The translations under genes and the position numbers were made by a program. The notes under the pieces are model-generated. The model did no database searches, was not told the origin of the DNA, and saw only the letters and a program-made list of their open reading frames with translations. From contig MCGE01000037.1 in the NCBI GenBank assembly GCA_002105175.1, positions 221,001 to 285,000 on the forward strand: DNA of 64,000 nucleotides, in the 5' to 3' direction. Shown here in pieces: positions 13,925 through 25,679 of this stretch. How positions within the stretch are numbered: position 1 is the first letter of the stretch; every line of letters starts with the position of its first letter. This DNA is from Absidia repens. Lineage: Eukaryota > Mucoromycota > Mucoromycetes > Mucorales > Cunninghamellaceae.

Positions 13925-14927
13925 GTATAGTTTGATTAGTTTGCTTTTTGCTTTTTACTTTTTATTTATTTATCGAATAAAAGGATTGAATGATAGATGA
14001 ACTACTTTTGTCTTTTTTTTTTTGTTTTTGTTTTTCATTTTGCTGGAGGTTGATGACAATTAATATAGGATATGTTATGTAAGCAATAGGAGGAGATGGG
14101 TTAAAGAATATTGAATGATTACAAAGGTGATTGTCTGGGCGTGAAGATAGGTCTAAATCTATATGTATATCGTACATTTTGGGTCGAAGTATGTGATATG
14201 GGGTTTTATAAGGCATCGTATCGGATGACAGACAAAGTGATGTTTATGATATAATACAATAAAGTTGTGTTTGGTGAGATATTTATCTACTATATATACA
14301 TATGCAGTGTGCTAAATACTGTACTGTACAGGGAACAATTCTATCATAGGTGACCGTGTATTGAGTTTGATCACGAGGACCATGATAATAAATAGTTTCA
14401 TCGATGTTGTCAATGTGATGTATGGATGGAAATTGTCGTGAACCGAATTACGTTCAAGTATAAAGCATAAATGAGCGGAGTCGTTCTGAATAATTGATGT
14501 CAAAGCCAAGTAGCGCATCGTCGTCATCACCACATGATATGCTATTAAAGCGACTGGCCCAAAAAGGGAGTTATTGCCCCCCTCTTTTCGTTAAACTACA
14601 TGTCATTTCGAAACAAACACTATATTTTATAGTATGAAGAAGTGTATAGAAACTAGGATATGGTATGATACTTTTCTATGTTTTCACACGTACAAATGTA
14701 TGATATAAAAATGAGAGCTATAAATAAGCTGATCAAATTCTGTCAGAGCAAAGTATGTATTACAAAAATATGACAGCCGGATGATAAGTGAGTCCAATGG
14801 AATATATGGAATGAGGTTTTCTCTCTCACCTATTTGATGTTAAGAAACTTCTAATTTGATTGGTCGTTCCGACGAGAGGGGGTAAAGGTCATGTGGGCCC
14901 CAGATTGAAAGTCATAATGAAAATTTT

Positions 14928-14942
14928 ATTATAAAAAGGCGG
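14928..14942 (+). promoter_or_regulatory. TATA-like box of the antizyme gene
   Basis: ATTATAAAAAGGCGG lies upstream of a pyrimidine-rich leader and is the only TATA-like element close to it. Its role is inferred from position. Confidence 0.35.
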
Positions 14943-15459
14943 ATAAAAGTTCCCTCGTCTATTTATTTTTTTCTTCCCTCCACCTTCCATTTCTTACAGT
15001 TTATAGTATTTTACTGTCGGTTCATCCATTCTTTTCTTTTTTTTATTCAGACAATAAAAAAAAAACAAAGACCTTTATCACAAATACACAAATACACACA
15101 CCCTCACAACACACCCATCTTCTTTTATATACTTTGAAACCCTCCATCTTCCCCCCACCTCTCCCATCTTTTTCTAGTTGTTTAGGGCGTTTTTAGGTAT
15201 TTATAACTGCAATAACCCCAATATTGTTGAGGCAGTGAATTTAGTACTCATCTTTATTTCTATTAATATCCTTGTATTTAGTAAAAGCGCTCGCCTGGAA
15301 AAATATAATAGCACTGGACAACACACTCATCATCTTTCTCTTCTCCTCCAACAGCATCCTCTCGAAGGCTACCAAGGAAAAGAATTTTAGTAGTACTAGT
15401 AGTAATAGTAGTAGTAATAGTAATAATAGCTTTTGTTTTAGTAAATTTATCCTCACACC

Positions 15460-16254
15460 ATGATTATCGCAAAACCCAACAAAAAACCAATATCCATACC
15501 TCTTCAAACTTTTCCTTTGTCAAATGGACCAAAGTCTTCTATTGAACCAGCTCTTCCTGACACCATCACCTTTTCTAATCGCTATGGTAACAAAATTTAT
15601 ATATTATCTCAAATGTTGATGACTAACTAATACGGGGTATTTTTCATAGAGGGGGATTTTACGAACAAGGTGTTTGGAATGAACAATGTGATTAATAAGG
15701 TAGAACAAGTCCTGACAATTACAACAACAAGACCAACAGGAGTATATTATCAAAGCCGCAAACTTCAATGTCAAGCCAGTATTTACAACGATACCGTCTT
15801 CCTCTCTTCTCCATTTGTAGGCTCCAACTCAGGTCTGATTAATTGGGCGCCTGGTGATTTTCAATCATGGTAAGTAACTGAGCGATTTAGTTACAAGTGC
15901 TGATTAAGTTTATTCACTCACTTGTCGTTTTTTATTTTGTTTTATTTATTGGCCTTAGTGTTACCCATTTGATCGAATTGGCTGAAGAAAAGACTGGCTG
16001 CAGCGCAATGGTGGTAGTTATTGACAAGCATGACAAGATTGAATGTAAGTTTCAAGATATATATAGCCTTACCGAGAAATTAATTTGATTATTCTCCTTT
16101 TTTATTTACCCTCTTCTTCTTCTTCTTCTTCTTCTTCCCCTTCCCCTTAGTGAATACCATCCTTCGTGCTTTTATGTACATGGGCTTTGAAATGCTGAAT
16201 CCTTCCCTTTACAATCAAGATCCTCGTTTTATTCTCGTTGGATATGAATTTTAA
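15460..16254 (+). CDS. OAZ: Ornithine decarboxylase antizyme
   Basis: Exons 15460-15586, 15650-15869, 15959-16044 and 16151-16254 give 178 residues in one frame. The C-terminal half carries the antizyme fold signature: SIYNDTVFLSSPF, LIELAEEKTGCSAMVVVIDK, ILRAFMYMGFEMLNP and a final FILVGYEF, matching ORF2 of known antizymes in order and length. Antizyme binds ornithine decarboxylase, sends it to the proteasome and blocks polyamine uptake. Known antizymes need a +1 frameshift at a stop, usually TCC-TGA. That string is present at 15555-15560 in the correct relative frame, about 148 codons before the end. However, the ORF2 frame is also open upstream to an ATG at 15460, and the frame preceding TCC-TGA is closed by another TGA at 15543. 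The true 5' structure is therefore unresolved. Confidence 0.85.
15555..15560 (+). promoter_or_regulatory. Candidate +1 programmed frameshift site (TCC-TGA)
   Basis: TCC TGA followed by CAC: slipping one base gives TCC then GAC ACC, which enters the antizyme frame. This is the most common antizyme shift site. Whether it is used is uncertain because the zero frame has a TGA five codons earlier (15543-15545). A CCAG at 15547-15550 could act as a splice acceptor that removes that stop. Confidence 0.5.
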
Positions 16255-16574
16255 CTTTATTTCTCCCCCCCCCCTCACCGTTTTATGTACCTCAGTTTAT
16301 CTTGAATTATCATTGACCCTTATTCTTCTTATTATTATTATTGATGTCTTGAAATAAAACTCTTTATCATCGTCTTTCTTATTCGATCTCACGTGCAAGG
16401 ATCGCATTGCAAAATTGTTGGGTATGGTCCCGTATACTCCGTAATAGCTTGAGCTACAGGGGATGGGGCAAAATGTCATGTTTTCAATCCCCGCTTGATC
16501 CTTTTTCTTGATGCTTATGATTTTTTTTTCTTTTCCTCCTTGTTTTTTTCTTTTCCGCAAACTTTTTTGAAAAA
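16255..16574. other. Short intergenic region, antizyme to TSC13
   Basis: It holds the antizyme 3' flank (GAAATAAAAC near 16350) and the TSC13 promoter. A GTTTTCAATCCCCGC string (16480-16494) lies about 85 bp upstream of the TSC13 ATG and resembles the box B-like motif found upstream of several other genes. Confidence 0.45.
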
Positions 16575-17742
16575 ATGAAGGTCATCATTGCCTCTCGTAA
16601 TCCAAAATCCAAAACATTCCCCATCACTTTGGATTTGGCTGGTGATGCCTCTTCTTTGACATTGACCGATGTATCAAAAGCTCTTCATCAAAAGCTTCCA
16701 AAATACACACCTGACCGACAACGTATTACTACTCAAGATAAAAAGGTGTTGGTGGACGATAAGTCTTTGGCAGACTTGGGTTTAAAGGACGGTGATACCC
16801 TTCAATTCAAAGATTTAGGTAAGCTCTTAGACAAACACGATATTTATGTTTTTATTGTATCAACACGCACTTTTTGTTCTGGAAAACAGGACCTCAAATC
16901 GGTTGGCGTACCGTGTTCTTGATTGAATATGCTGGCCCCATGCTTCTTCATCCTATCTTCTATTACCTTCCAAAACTGATTTATCGTTCGGGCTTTGAGC
17001 ATTCCTCTTTACAGAAATGGACTTTTGCTATGGTGATGCTTCATTTCCTCAAACGCGAACTGGAGACTCTATTTGTGCACCGTTTCTCTCATGGTACTAT
17101 GCCCTTCTTTAATGTGTTCAAGAACTCTGCTCATTACTGGTTCTTATCCGGTATCAATTTGGCCTACTGGGTATATGGGCCTTGGTTCGCTCAAGGTGAA
17201 AAACTGGCTGTTCGCAGTGACGTTTGGATTTATGGGTGTGTTGCTGTCTGGGCTGTAAGTAGAGTGACCTTGAGGCTATGGTAGTAGTAGCCGGGTAGAG
17301 TGAAACACTTGATACCTGATGTTTTTACTAATATTTTACTTAATATTACTACATAGTGGGCCGAACTCTCAAATTTGATTACTCATGTCACATTGCGTAA
17401 CCTGCGCCCACCTGGTACTCGGGTCCGTGCCATTCCTTTTGGTTATGGTTTTGATCTGGTGTCTTGTCCCAATTATCTATTCGAAACTATTGCTTGGACT
17501 GCCGTTTGCTTTTTGACTACAAGCTGGAGCGGTAAGTTTTCTATAAATGGTCGACCTCAGTTTACCTCTTAAACGTACGAAATTCAATACATTGCTTTTT
17601 TTTTTTTTTTTTAGCCTTCCTCTTCAACGTTGTTGCTACTGGTCAAATGTATGTCTGGGCTGTCAAGAAACACAAGAACTACAAGAAAGAATTTAGCACG
17701 TATCCCCGCAACAGAAAAGCTATGATCCCCTTTATCGCCTAG
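16575..17742 (+). CDS. TSC13: Very-long-chain enoyl-CoA reductase (Tsc13/TECR)
   Basis: Four exons (16575-16818, 16890-17254, 17357-17531, 17615-17742) total 912 nt, giving 303 residues, close to the yeast protein. The enzyme performs the last step of the ER fatty-acid elongation cycle, reducing trans-2-enoyl-CoA with NADPH, and so supplies very-long-chain acyl groups to sphingolipids. Residues 1-80 form a ubiquitin-like N-terminal domain (LADLGLKDGDTLQFKDLG). The rest is a multi-pass membrane protein with the conserved stretches HFLKRELETLFVHRFS, LRPPGTRVRAIPFGYGF and SCPNYLFE of the steroid 5-alpha-reductase-like C-terminal domain. It ends with a basic Lys-rich cytosolic tail. A polyA-type AATAAAG follows at about 17792. 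Confidence 0.95.
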
Positions 17743-18051
17743 TTTTATTTGATTCACAACCCATGATTGTTTTCCTTTATATTTTATTCACAATAAAGAA
17801 TACATCCATTTTATCCAACCAATCGCGCCTATTTGCTTTTACTTTACTGATTAAATTTTGTTAAATCTTGTTGTATAAAGCTCATCTTACCGTTTTTCAA
17901 GTTACAGTGCAGTTCTTTTTTTTACACATGTTTTAGTGTCCGACAACCGCCAAAATTTGACCACATCGTTCCTTCTTGTCTCTTCTCTTCCGCTTCCCCA
18001 CTGTTCTACTTCCTCCTTTTTTTTTTTTTTTTTTTTTTTTTGATTTGGTTG
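17743..18051. other. Intergenic region, TSC13 to UGGT
   Basis: 3' flank of TSC13 and promoter/leader of UGGT. It ends in a T-run (about 18018-18041) directly before the UGGT start. No other feature seen. Confidence 0.45.
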
Positions 18052-19453
18052 ATGGTCAAATCCCTACCTATTATATTTACAATATGTTCTGCTGCTGCAC
18101 TGGTAGCAGGTAGTAAGCATATATCGCCACCTGTGGAACTCAGTCTCGTTGCTCCTTGGTTTGCACCTGATCCCTTCCTTGAAATTTTGTAAGTAATTAA
18201 TGAAAATCCTATCGAAGCAACCGTCTCACTTATTTCAAAATAATATAGGGAACTGGTCAAGAAAGAGAGTCCCTTCTCGTATATCGAATGTCTTGACGAA
18301 CTTACCTCTGTTGACAGAACGACTTCGCCGCGCCAGCAATACGAAGAAGCACTGACCATCGCGACAAAGCATTTGGATGGTTCTGATGACACTGATATCT
18401 TCAAATTGAATCTTGCTACGCACTCATCTGCTCCTATCATTCAGGCTCATCATCAATATTATAATCAAACTGTGGTGCCTTCCATTAAGAATTACGATCC
18501 TTCCTGTGAAGTCTGGGCTCAAGTCGACTCCCACCAAGCATGCTCTGTCAAAGAACTGGATACCTATTTACAAATGGCAAGCATGGCAGTTGCGGACGCC
18601 AACTTATCACCCAACGGCCTTGAACACCTTATATGTAATCCTTGCAAGAACGTCCCTCAAGTAAACCTTTACACCTCCTCACTGAACCCAGCATTCACCG
18701 ACTTCCACCGCTATTTGATCAAGAAGGTTGGCTCACAGGGTGATGGTACTCTTGTTTATTCTCTGCGGTATAAGCCTGTTTCTCAACAACCTCAAGGTGG
18801 TTCTTCTCCTCTTTATCTTACCGGATATGGTGTGGAACTTGCTTTGAAAAACACCGATTATTTAGTGATTGATGATCGTGCATCGACACGGGGAAAGGAT
18901 GATCAAGAAAAAGGCGACAACAGTGGTTCAGGATCAGCTGGGTTCATTAAGCAACAGCTTGGCAATATGGGCAAAAAGGTGAATCAAGTCTTATTTGAAA
19001 CTAATGGAAAGTCTACTATTGAACCTTTGACATCAGATGAAATCAAATGTAAGTAATATCTCATATTTGACGGAGAGAGAGAGAGGAGTGTGTGTGGGGG
19101 GCGGCGGATGACAGGGCAGTTGATTGACACTGATCATATTTAATAATGCTTCCATCTTTTGCATGAATAGTACTTGGATTAAAGGCAACACAATTCATTA
19201 TGACATCCAAAGATCCCTTGGCTACCCTGACTCAACTATCTCAAGACTTCCCTAAATATGCACAAAAAATCAGTACTGTCAGTCTGAAGGATGATTTGAC
19301 CAATGAAATTACCAGCAACCAACGACGATTTGTAAAGGCTGGCGCCAATGCTCTGTGGATAAATGGAAGAAAATTGGAAGACAGCGAAATCAACCCATTC
19401 TCGTGAGTGATATTTTCATATTAGAGAAAATATATATATTCATTACTCAACCG

Positions 19454-19484
<31 letters not shown>

Positions 19485-22400
19485 GACGGGTGACTTGATT
19501 ATATTATTAGTATTGCTCGTGATTTACATAGGGAAATGCAGTTGGTCAAGTCATTAGTCAAACTAGGTGGAACTCGGCAACAAGCCATTCGTCTGATCTC
19601 CAGCAAGTTACTGTCTGCTGAGACTTCGAAACCAATGGATGGGGCTCTACAAGATGTGTATGATGTGCGTGTACCCACCGATCAATCTGTGGTGATATGG
19701 TGGAATGATCTTGAAAGCGACTCGCGATACAAAGGTTGGCGTGGTGATTTATCGGCAGTAAGCATATTTAGCTTTTTTTTTTTAAGAATATCGATTACTT
19801 ACTGACCTTTGACTCCATTTTCTTCAATTACAGTTGCTGCAACCTACATACCCCGGACAAATGCGTGCCATCGGGCGAAATATTTACAATGTCCTTATGG
19901 TGGAAAACCTGTCTTCAAGGGCATCTTTACTGCGTCTTACGAATGAAGTACAAAACATGATTCACCATGGTGCACCGCTACGATTTGGTATTGTCCCGTA
20001 CCTTGGAGAAGTAGATAGCCCAGGTAAGCCTTATTATTACTTTTTATTATTATTTGACGACAGGTCAGAAAATCTGATTTGATTCCCTCACTAATTTTCT
20101 TTTTCTATCATTTAGCGTCCCTCGCTGCGAAAACTCTACAATATCTGACGAAACGTTTTGGCAAACGTACAGGAATGGTTTTCCTGACTCAGGTAGGTAT
20201 TAATAGTGGAATGATATCAACGGTGTACCTTATTTCTGATTGAATTTTATATTATTTGTTATTACCATCAAACAGCTTCAAGCGGAACTTGCTAAACATA
20301 ACATCGATTATGCGACGGAAGACAACATCTTTTCTGCGTTGGAAAAAACTAGTGACCACAACGACACTCCCCTTATTCACACAAAAACTGCATGGCCGGA
20401 GATCAAAAACCAATCACAGAATACTGGCATCGTGCAATTTTTAAAACGTATGGGTATTAATCAACTCGAAGATGATCAGGGTGTCTTATTCATGAATGGA
20501 CAATATATGGAGCATAGCTCTGAAAGGGTAATACAGATCATTCACCATCTATTTCATTGCACTAAGTAATGCTTACATGTCTCTTATATTTACAGCCTTG
20601 GACACGCTTGTTGATGGGACTTATGAATATCCAAACGCAAATGCTAACAAGAAGTGTAAGTTGGATTTTAAAGGTTGTCTTATATTACCGAATATTGATG
20701 GCCAGTCCTATTCCAACTTCTCTACGCTCTTACATATAGGTATACCTCGGTGATATCAACGATGATGACAATGTCTACGATTTTTTCTTGAATCAACCAT
20801 ATGTATCCTCAACTCGCAATGCATATGTGGCCGTCAGTGACAACCACCCTTTACTTGTGTCAGGCGCACCAGCAATCAGAAACTCAATTGACAAAGTTGT
20901 TTACCTAGACAATGGTAATAACATATCATAACCACGACTGAATCATATGTACTAATTATTTCGTTCCTCTATTTCACAAATAGGTTCCGGTGAAACTGTG
21001 ACAACCAATATTCTCGCTGTTGGCAATATGAACTCGCCTGCTGGCATTAAACTAGCGCTCAATGCAATCCAGTACGTGGTAAGTGAAAATTAAAAATGCT
21101 TTGCCTGGGCTTTATTTTTATGACTGGGAACTGACCTGTTTTACAATTTTATTATGTAGGAAAACAACAACCAAACCCGTTGTTCAATACTACATGTTCC
21201 TTCCCTGGTGGATCCAACAAACGACGACGTTACTGAGTTTTCTGATGTCCTATATCACGAACTCTACGACAACAATATCAATTTGGAAAACACCAAAAAG
21301 CTATTGGAAACGAGTCTACTCAACAAACTAAAAAGTCACTGGAACTGGGATGGAAAGCATTGGAAAGAAAATGAACACGATGATGGCAAACCCAGTGAAC
21401 GGGTGATCAAGTCAAAATTCATCACTCCTGGCTCTCCAGTTGTCGACTTCACTATCCGAAAAAATGCATTCAGCAAATGGCTCACATTGGCATTGATGTA
21501 TATGCACGAACAAAATGGAAGTTCATCTTACCACTTTACTAATGCGCAAGACCAGCATTTGGGTCTCATTGTGAATGGCAGGGTAAGTGTATCGTAAAAA
21601 AAAAAAAAAAAAAAAAAAAGACACAATCTATTCCAGCTGCATCATCTAACTTACTCTTTTTTTCTAACCATTATTATTCTAATTCCCGTGTTTAGATCAT
21701 CGGACCTTTGGCTGATGAGGATGATTTTACTGTCGATGACTTTGACGCTCTTTGGCAATTCGAAAATACACAGCGAATCACACCAATGGTAAATGCTTTA
21801 CAACAAGTTGAATGGCCTATGGATGTAGATGGTATGAGCTCAGCGGACCTTATTACGCTTATTACTGCTCTTTTGAGTGACGACAAATCCAAAACCACGC
21901 GCAATATTTTACTCAGTGAAGAAGATGCACCTGTTCGGGAAATGTATTATGCACAAATGGATAACGACCACTCTGGAATTTACATCAATAGAAACGACAA
22001 AAATGGCAAAGATAGTGTTTATGCTGAAATTGGAGTTTTGCTGGATCCTGTTAGCGAAGATGCTCAAAAATGGTCAACTATCCTTGAAGTTCTATCTAAA
22101 TTGGAAGGTGTGGCTATCGATATACATTGGAATCCTATCCCGCATCTCGAAGAATTGCCTTTGAAACGATTCTATAGATACGTTTTGGATTCTGCTTGGC
22201 ATTTCAATGATAACGACAATAAGAATGATGAAAATGAACGGCATCAGCAACAAATGGTCAACCCCTCAGCTTACTTTGACGATTTACCTGTGGATGCGCT
22301 TTATACACTTGGAGTGGACACGATAGACGCTTGGCATGTAACAGTCAAGGATGCAAATGTGGATCTGGACAATATTCAACTTGCCACTCTGGCAGCCTCA

Positions 22401-24298
22401 TCTGAAGAAGGAGAACGCGAAGGTGTGCATGCGGTGTATGAACTTGAACGTATTTTGGTGGATGGCCATTGTTTAGACTCGACAGATCAGCGGCCTCCTC
22501 GTGGTCTACAATTTGTGCTAGGAACTGAGTCACAACCTGCTATGACGGACACTATTGTGATGGCCAATTTAGGATACTTCCAGCTTAAGGCGCAGCCAGG
22601 GATTTACCAACTCCGTGTTCGTCCAGGACGGTCAAGTCAAGTGTATGGTATCGAAAGCATTGGATCAAATGGCAATTGGATAAAAAAACCATCATCATCG
22701 ACGTCGTCATCCTCTCAACAAGACAACTCAGCTACAACTCCCTTGATATTAACAAGCTTTGAAGGCCTTCGTTTATTCCCCACTGTAAAGAAACATGCTG
22801 GTATGGAAACGGCGGATGTTCTCGATGATGAATCGACCGGAAACGTACCTCAAGAAAATGAAGGTATTTTATCGTCCTTATCGAATAAGTAAGTTTGTAC
22901 AAAGAAAAGAGAAAACAAAAACACTGAAATGACAGTCATGAGTTGGAAGACATCTGAATTTAATCATTCTTTTACTCATATTTTGTAGACTTTTCGGTAA
23001 AAAGGATGATACGGGGAAAGTCGCAGTAACAATGCAAAAGCAAGCAGACATTAATATCTTCTCAGTCGCATCTGGACATTTATATGAACGATTTTTGGCT
23101 ATTATGATGGCGTCGGTGATGGAAAACACAAACAGTACTGTCAAGTTTTGGTTTATTGAAAACTTTTTGTCGCCTTCCTTCAAGGTATAGCCTTCATCAC
23201 TTTTCCTATCTGGTCCACCTCATGAAGAAAAGAAAAATAATATGAATATGATATTAAAAAATTATTTTATTTTTAGGACTTTGTGCCCGAATTATCAAAA
23301 CAATATGGATTTGACTATGAAATGGTGACATACAAATGGCCTTCTTGGCTTAATGCGCAAAAAGAAAAACAACGTACCATCTGGGGTTACAAGATTCTTT
23401 TCCTAGATGTGCTTTTCCCCTTAGATTTGGACAAGGTTATATTTGTGGATGCAGATCAGGTAATGAATGCATTGTGCAATGGAAGTCCATGAACGGTAGA
23501 TACTAAATACTGCACGTTTTTTTTTTTTTACGGTTTAGATTGTTCGCGCAGATTTACAGGAACTAGTTGATTTGAATTTACATGGCGCACCTTATGGATA
23601 CACACCCTTCTGCAGTGATAGACATGAAATGGATGGTTTCAGGTTTTGGTCTCAGGGTTACTGGAGGGATCATCTGCGTGGTCGGCCCTATCATATCAGG
23701 TAAACAATAAAAGAAAGCACATCAAATTAATTGATCACACCCCACTGATGCCTTTATTTTTTAATACTAGTGCTCTTTACGTAGTAGACTTGGTGCGTTT
23801 CCGACAAATGGCAGCAGGTGATCGTCTTCGTGCCCAATACCAACAACTCAGTGCCGACCCCAACTCATTAGCCAACTTGGATCAAGACTTACCCAACAAT
23901 ATGATTCACAGTGTACCTATTTTCTCGTTACCTCAAGAATGGCTCTGGTGCGAAACTTGGTGCAGCGATGAAAGTCTAAAAAAAGCTAAAACAATTGACT
24001 TGGTAAGTAACCTAAACACTATCAACAAATTGGGAAAGGATTGGTAGGGAAAAGTAGATTAATAATCTGCTTTTTATATGTATTACCACTATAGTGCAAC
24101 AACCCATTGACCAAAGAGCCGAAATTGGATCGTGCTCGACGCCAAGTGCCTGAATGGGAAACGTATGACAAGCAAATAGAATCTATCCGGCAATCATTCT
24201 TACAGCAAAAGACGACTGGAAAACATACCACCATTTTGGACGACAAGCGGGATCCTACTGCCAAGATTGAAATGAATCATATCAAGGACGAATTGTAG
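18052..24298 (+). CDS. UDP-glucose:glycoprotein glucosyltransferase (UGGT)
   Basis: I reconstruct 17 exons (18052-18188, 18249-19048, 19171-19402, 19511-19757, 19834-20023, 20116-20192, 20276-20527, 20596-20655, 20740-20914, 20984-21078, 21160-21582, 21696-22888, 22989-23184, 23277-23459, 23539-23699, 23771-24002, 24095-24298). They sum to 4857 nt, giving 1618 residues. UGGT reglucosylates misfolded N-glycoproteins in the ER lumen so that they rebind calnexin. The N-terminus has a signal peptide (about 1-20). The long middle matches the family's thioredoxin-like and beta-sandwich region. The C-terminal GT24 catalytic domain shows [18 protein letters not shown] with the DxD metal site at about 1417, [23 protein letters not shown] and [10 protein letters not shown]. 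The protein ends in KDEL, an ER retrieval signal. Confidence 0.96.
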
Positions 24299-25679
24299 TT
24301 ATAGCTATAATTATAATTACAGTATAGTTATAGCTATAGTATGTGCTAGTTAGTTTATATACGAATTTCTTATCAATTTTTATGTGTTGTCAATAAAAAA
24401 TTGGATGATGGGTGATTGATAAAATAATAAATAGTACATTTGAAATTCCTGGGAGTTTGCGTTATGATAAAACTGAAGCTGAAGATTGGTTGAAAAATGT
24501 GTGGAAACCACGAAACTTTGCATGTAGATAGAATTGATAAAGGGTCTCTTAGTTGCTTTGAAAAAGAGTTTAAAAGTAATTGGGTGTCCAACATAATTGA
24601 ACGGGTGAAAGGTTTTTCCAGAAGTTAGGATTTTACTAAAAGCATTATAGTAAAAGATCAAACGACTTCAAATACAACGCTGGAACTCTAGCGGGGAGTA
24701 ATCATAGTGGGTGATCTAGTAAACAAAGTATTTCATAGAACACTCACAAAGCACCTACAATAGTGACATTTTTCACTATCTGATGTATCTGAAGGCGGTT
24801 AATAAAAAGGAATGTTTTATTGAAAATTATTGGTAGAGGTTAAAACTAAAGGCGATGGGTTCAATGTAACAAAGCATTTGATGGAAAGATCTATTGGAGG
24901 CAACACGAAGGAGAATAAAGAAGAGTCAGCCCTATCAAAATGGAGAATTGCTAAGAGCTAGTATATAGTAGTGTACAGTATAAGACTTTAGAAAGGCAAG
25001 AGACTTCTACGATTAAAGCACGGCTGTGGCTAGCACTAATCACAAAGGGGTGGGTATTGGCTATAAAAAGGAATCTATTTCACAAAACGTGAGAGTGACT
25101 AATGGGACATTTTTCATTGAAATACGCAAACGAGACATATTTTATTCGCCTATATATACGTATATACTAACTATGACAGACTAAAGCTAAACTAAGCTAA
25201 TGAGGGCTTCTGAGCAAATTCATGTTGGTCCCAAATTCTGAATCCAAAATGAAAGGGTTTCCCCATGCATCATGTAATCCCTGATCTGAAACCCCTTCTA
25301 AACTAATCCTGACACTATTCCAAGTTCAACAGAGGCCACAACGGTGAAGAAAAAGAAGAAGGATGAAAAGAAAAAGCGAAAGGAAAAAGCGAGAAAAAAT
25401 GGGGAATTTATGTGCGGAGTATGAATAAACTTCACGTTTTTTTTTTTTTTTTTCAACACACAAAGAAATGCGCAAGTGACAGAACCTTGGCAAGATGCTG
25501 GTTCTGAGGAGCTACCCGCTGAAGCGCGAAATGGTCCGTCTAATTGCAATGCTATCAAATTCACCCTCAAAAAAATGACACTCAAAAAATCGAAGATTTT
25601 TCAAACTCCCATGGAGTGACAAAGTGTTTACTATAAAATACAAATGTAATGAGGTGGAAGAGCTAATAATAGTGCTAAA
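24299..25679. other. Convergent intergenic region with a repeat copy
   Basis: Between the 3' ends of UGGT (+) and the HSD10-like gene (-). A TATAGTTATAGCTATA-type AT stretch (24298-24340) and an AATAAAAAA signal (about 24391) belong to the UGGT 3' end. Repeat R1 copy C fills 24730-25440. Confidence 0.5.
24730..25440 (-). repeat. Dispersed repeat R1, copy C
   Basis: In minus orientation the core reads CAGGGATTACATGATGCATG (plus-strand 25265-25284), followed by CCTTTCATTTTGGATTCAG, the GTTTAG block and two AATAAAAT-type motifs (near 25140 and 24808). The tail near 24740-24750 reads CTCACAAAGC on the plus strand. The head is degenerate compared with copies E-G. A T-run on the plus strand (25437-25453) lies immediately beyond it. 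Confidence 0.8.

Larger units (their letters stand above)
13718..15459. other. Intergenic region and long antizyme leader
   Basis: It contains a (CA)n microsatellite (13887-13921), T-rich 3' flank of TOM22 and, from about 14860, the promoter and leader of the antizyme gene. A TATA-like ATTATAAAAAGGCGG is at about 14928-14942. Between 14919 and 15459 there is no ATG on the plus strand. The leader ends in a TAG/TAA-rich triplet stretch (15389-15429). Confidence 0.55.

Noticed and set aside
15272..15463. Ser/Asn-rich frame before the antizyme start as ORF1
   Set aside because: It has no ATG, comes from a TAG/TAA triplet repeat and would need a -1 rather than +1 shift to reach the antizyme frame.
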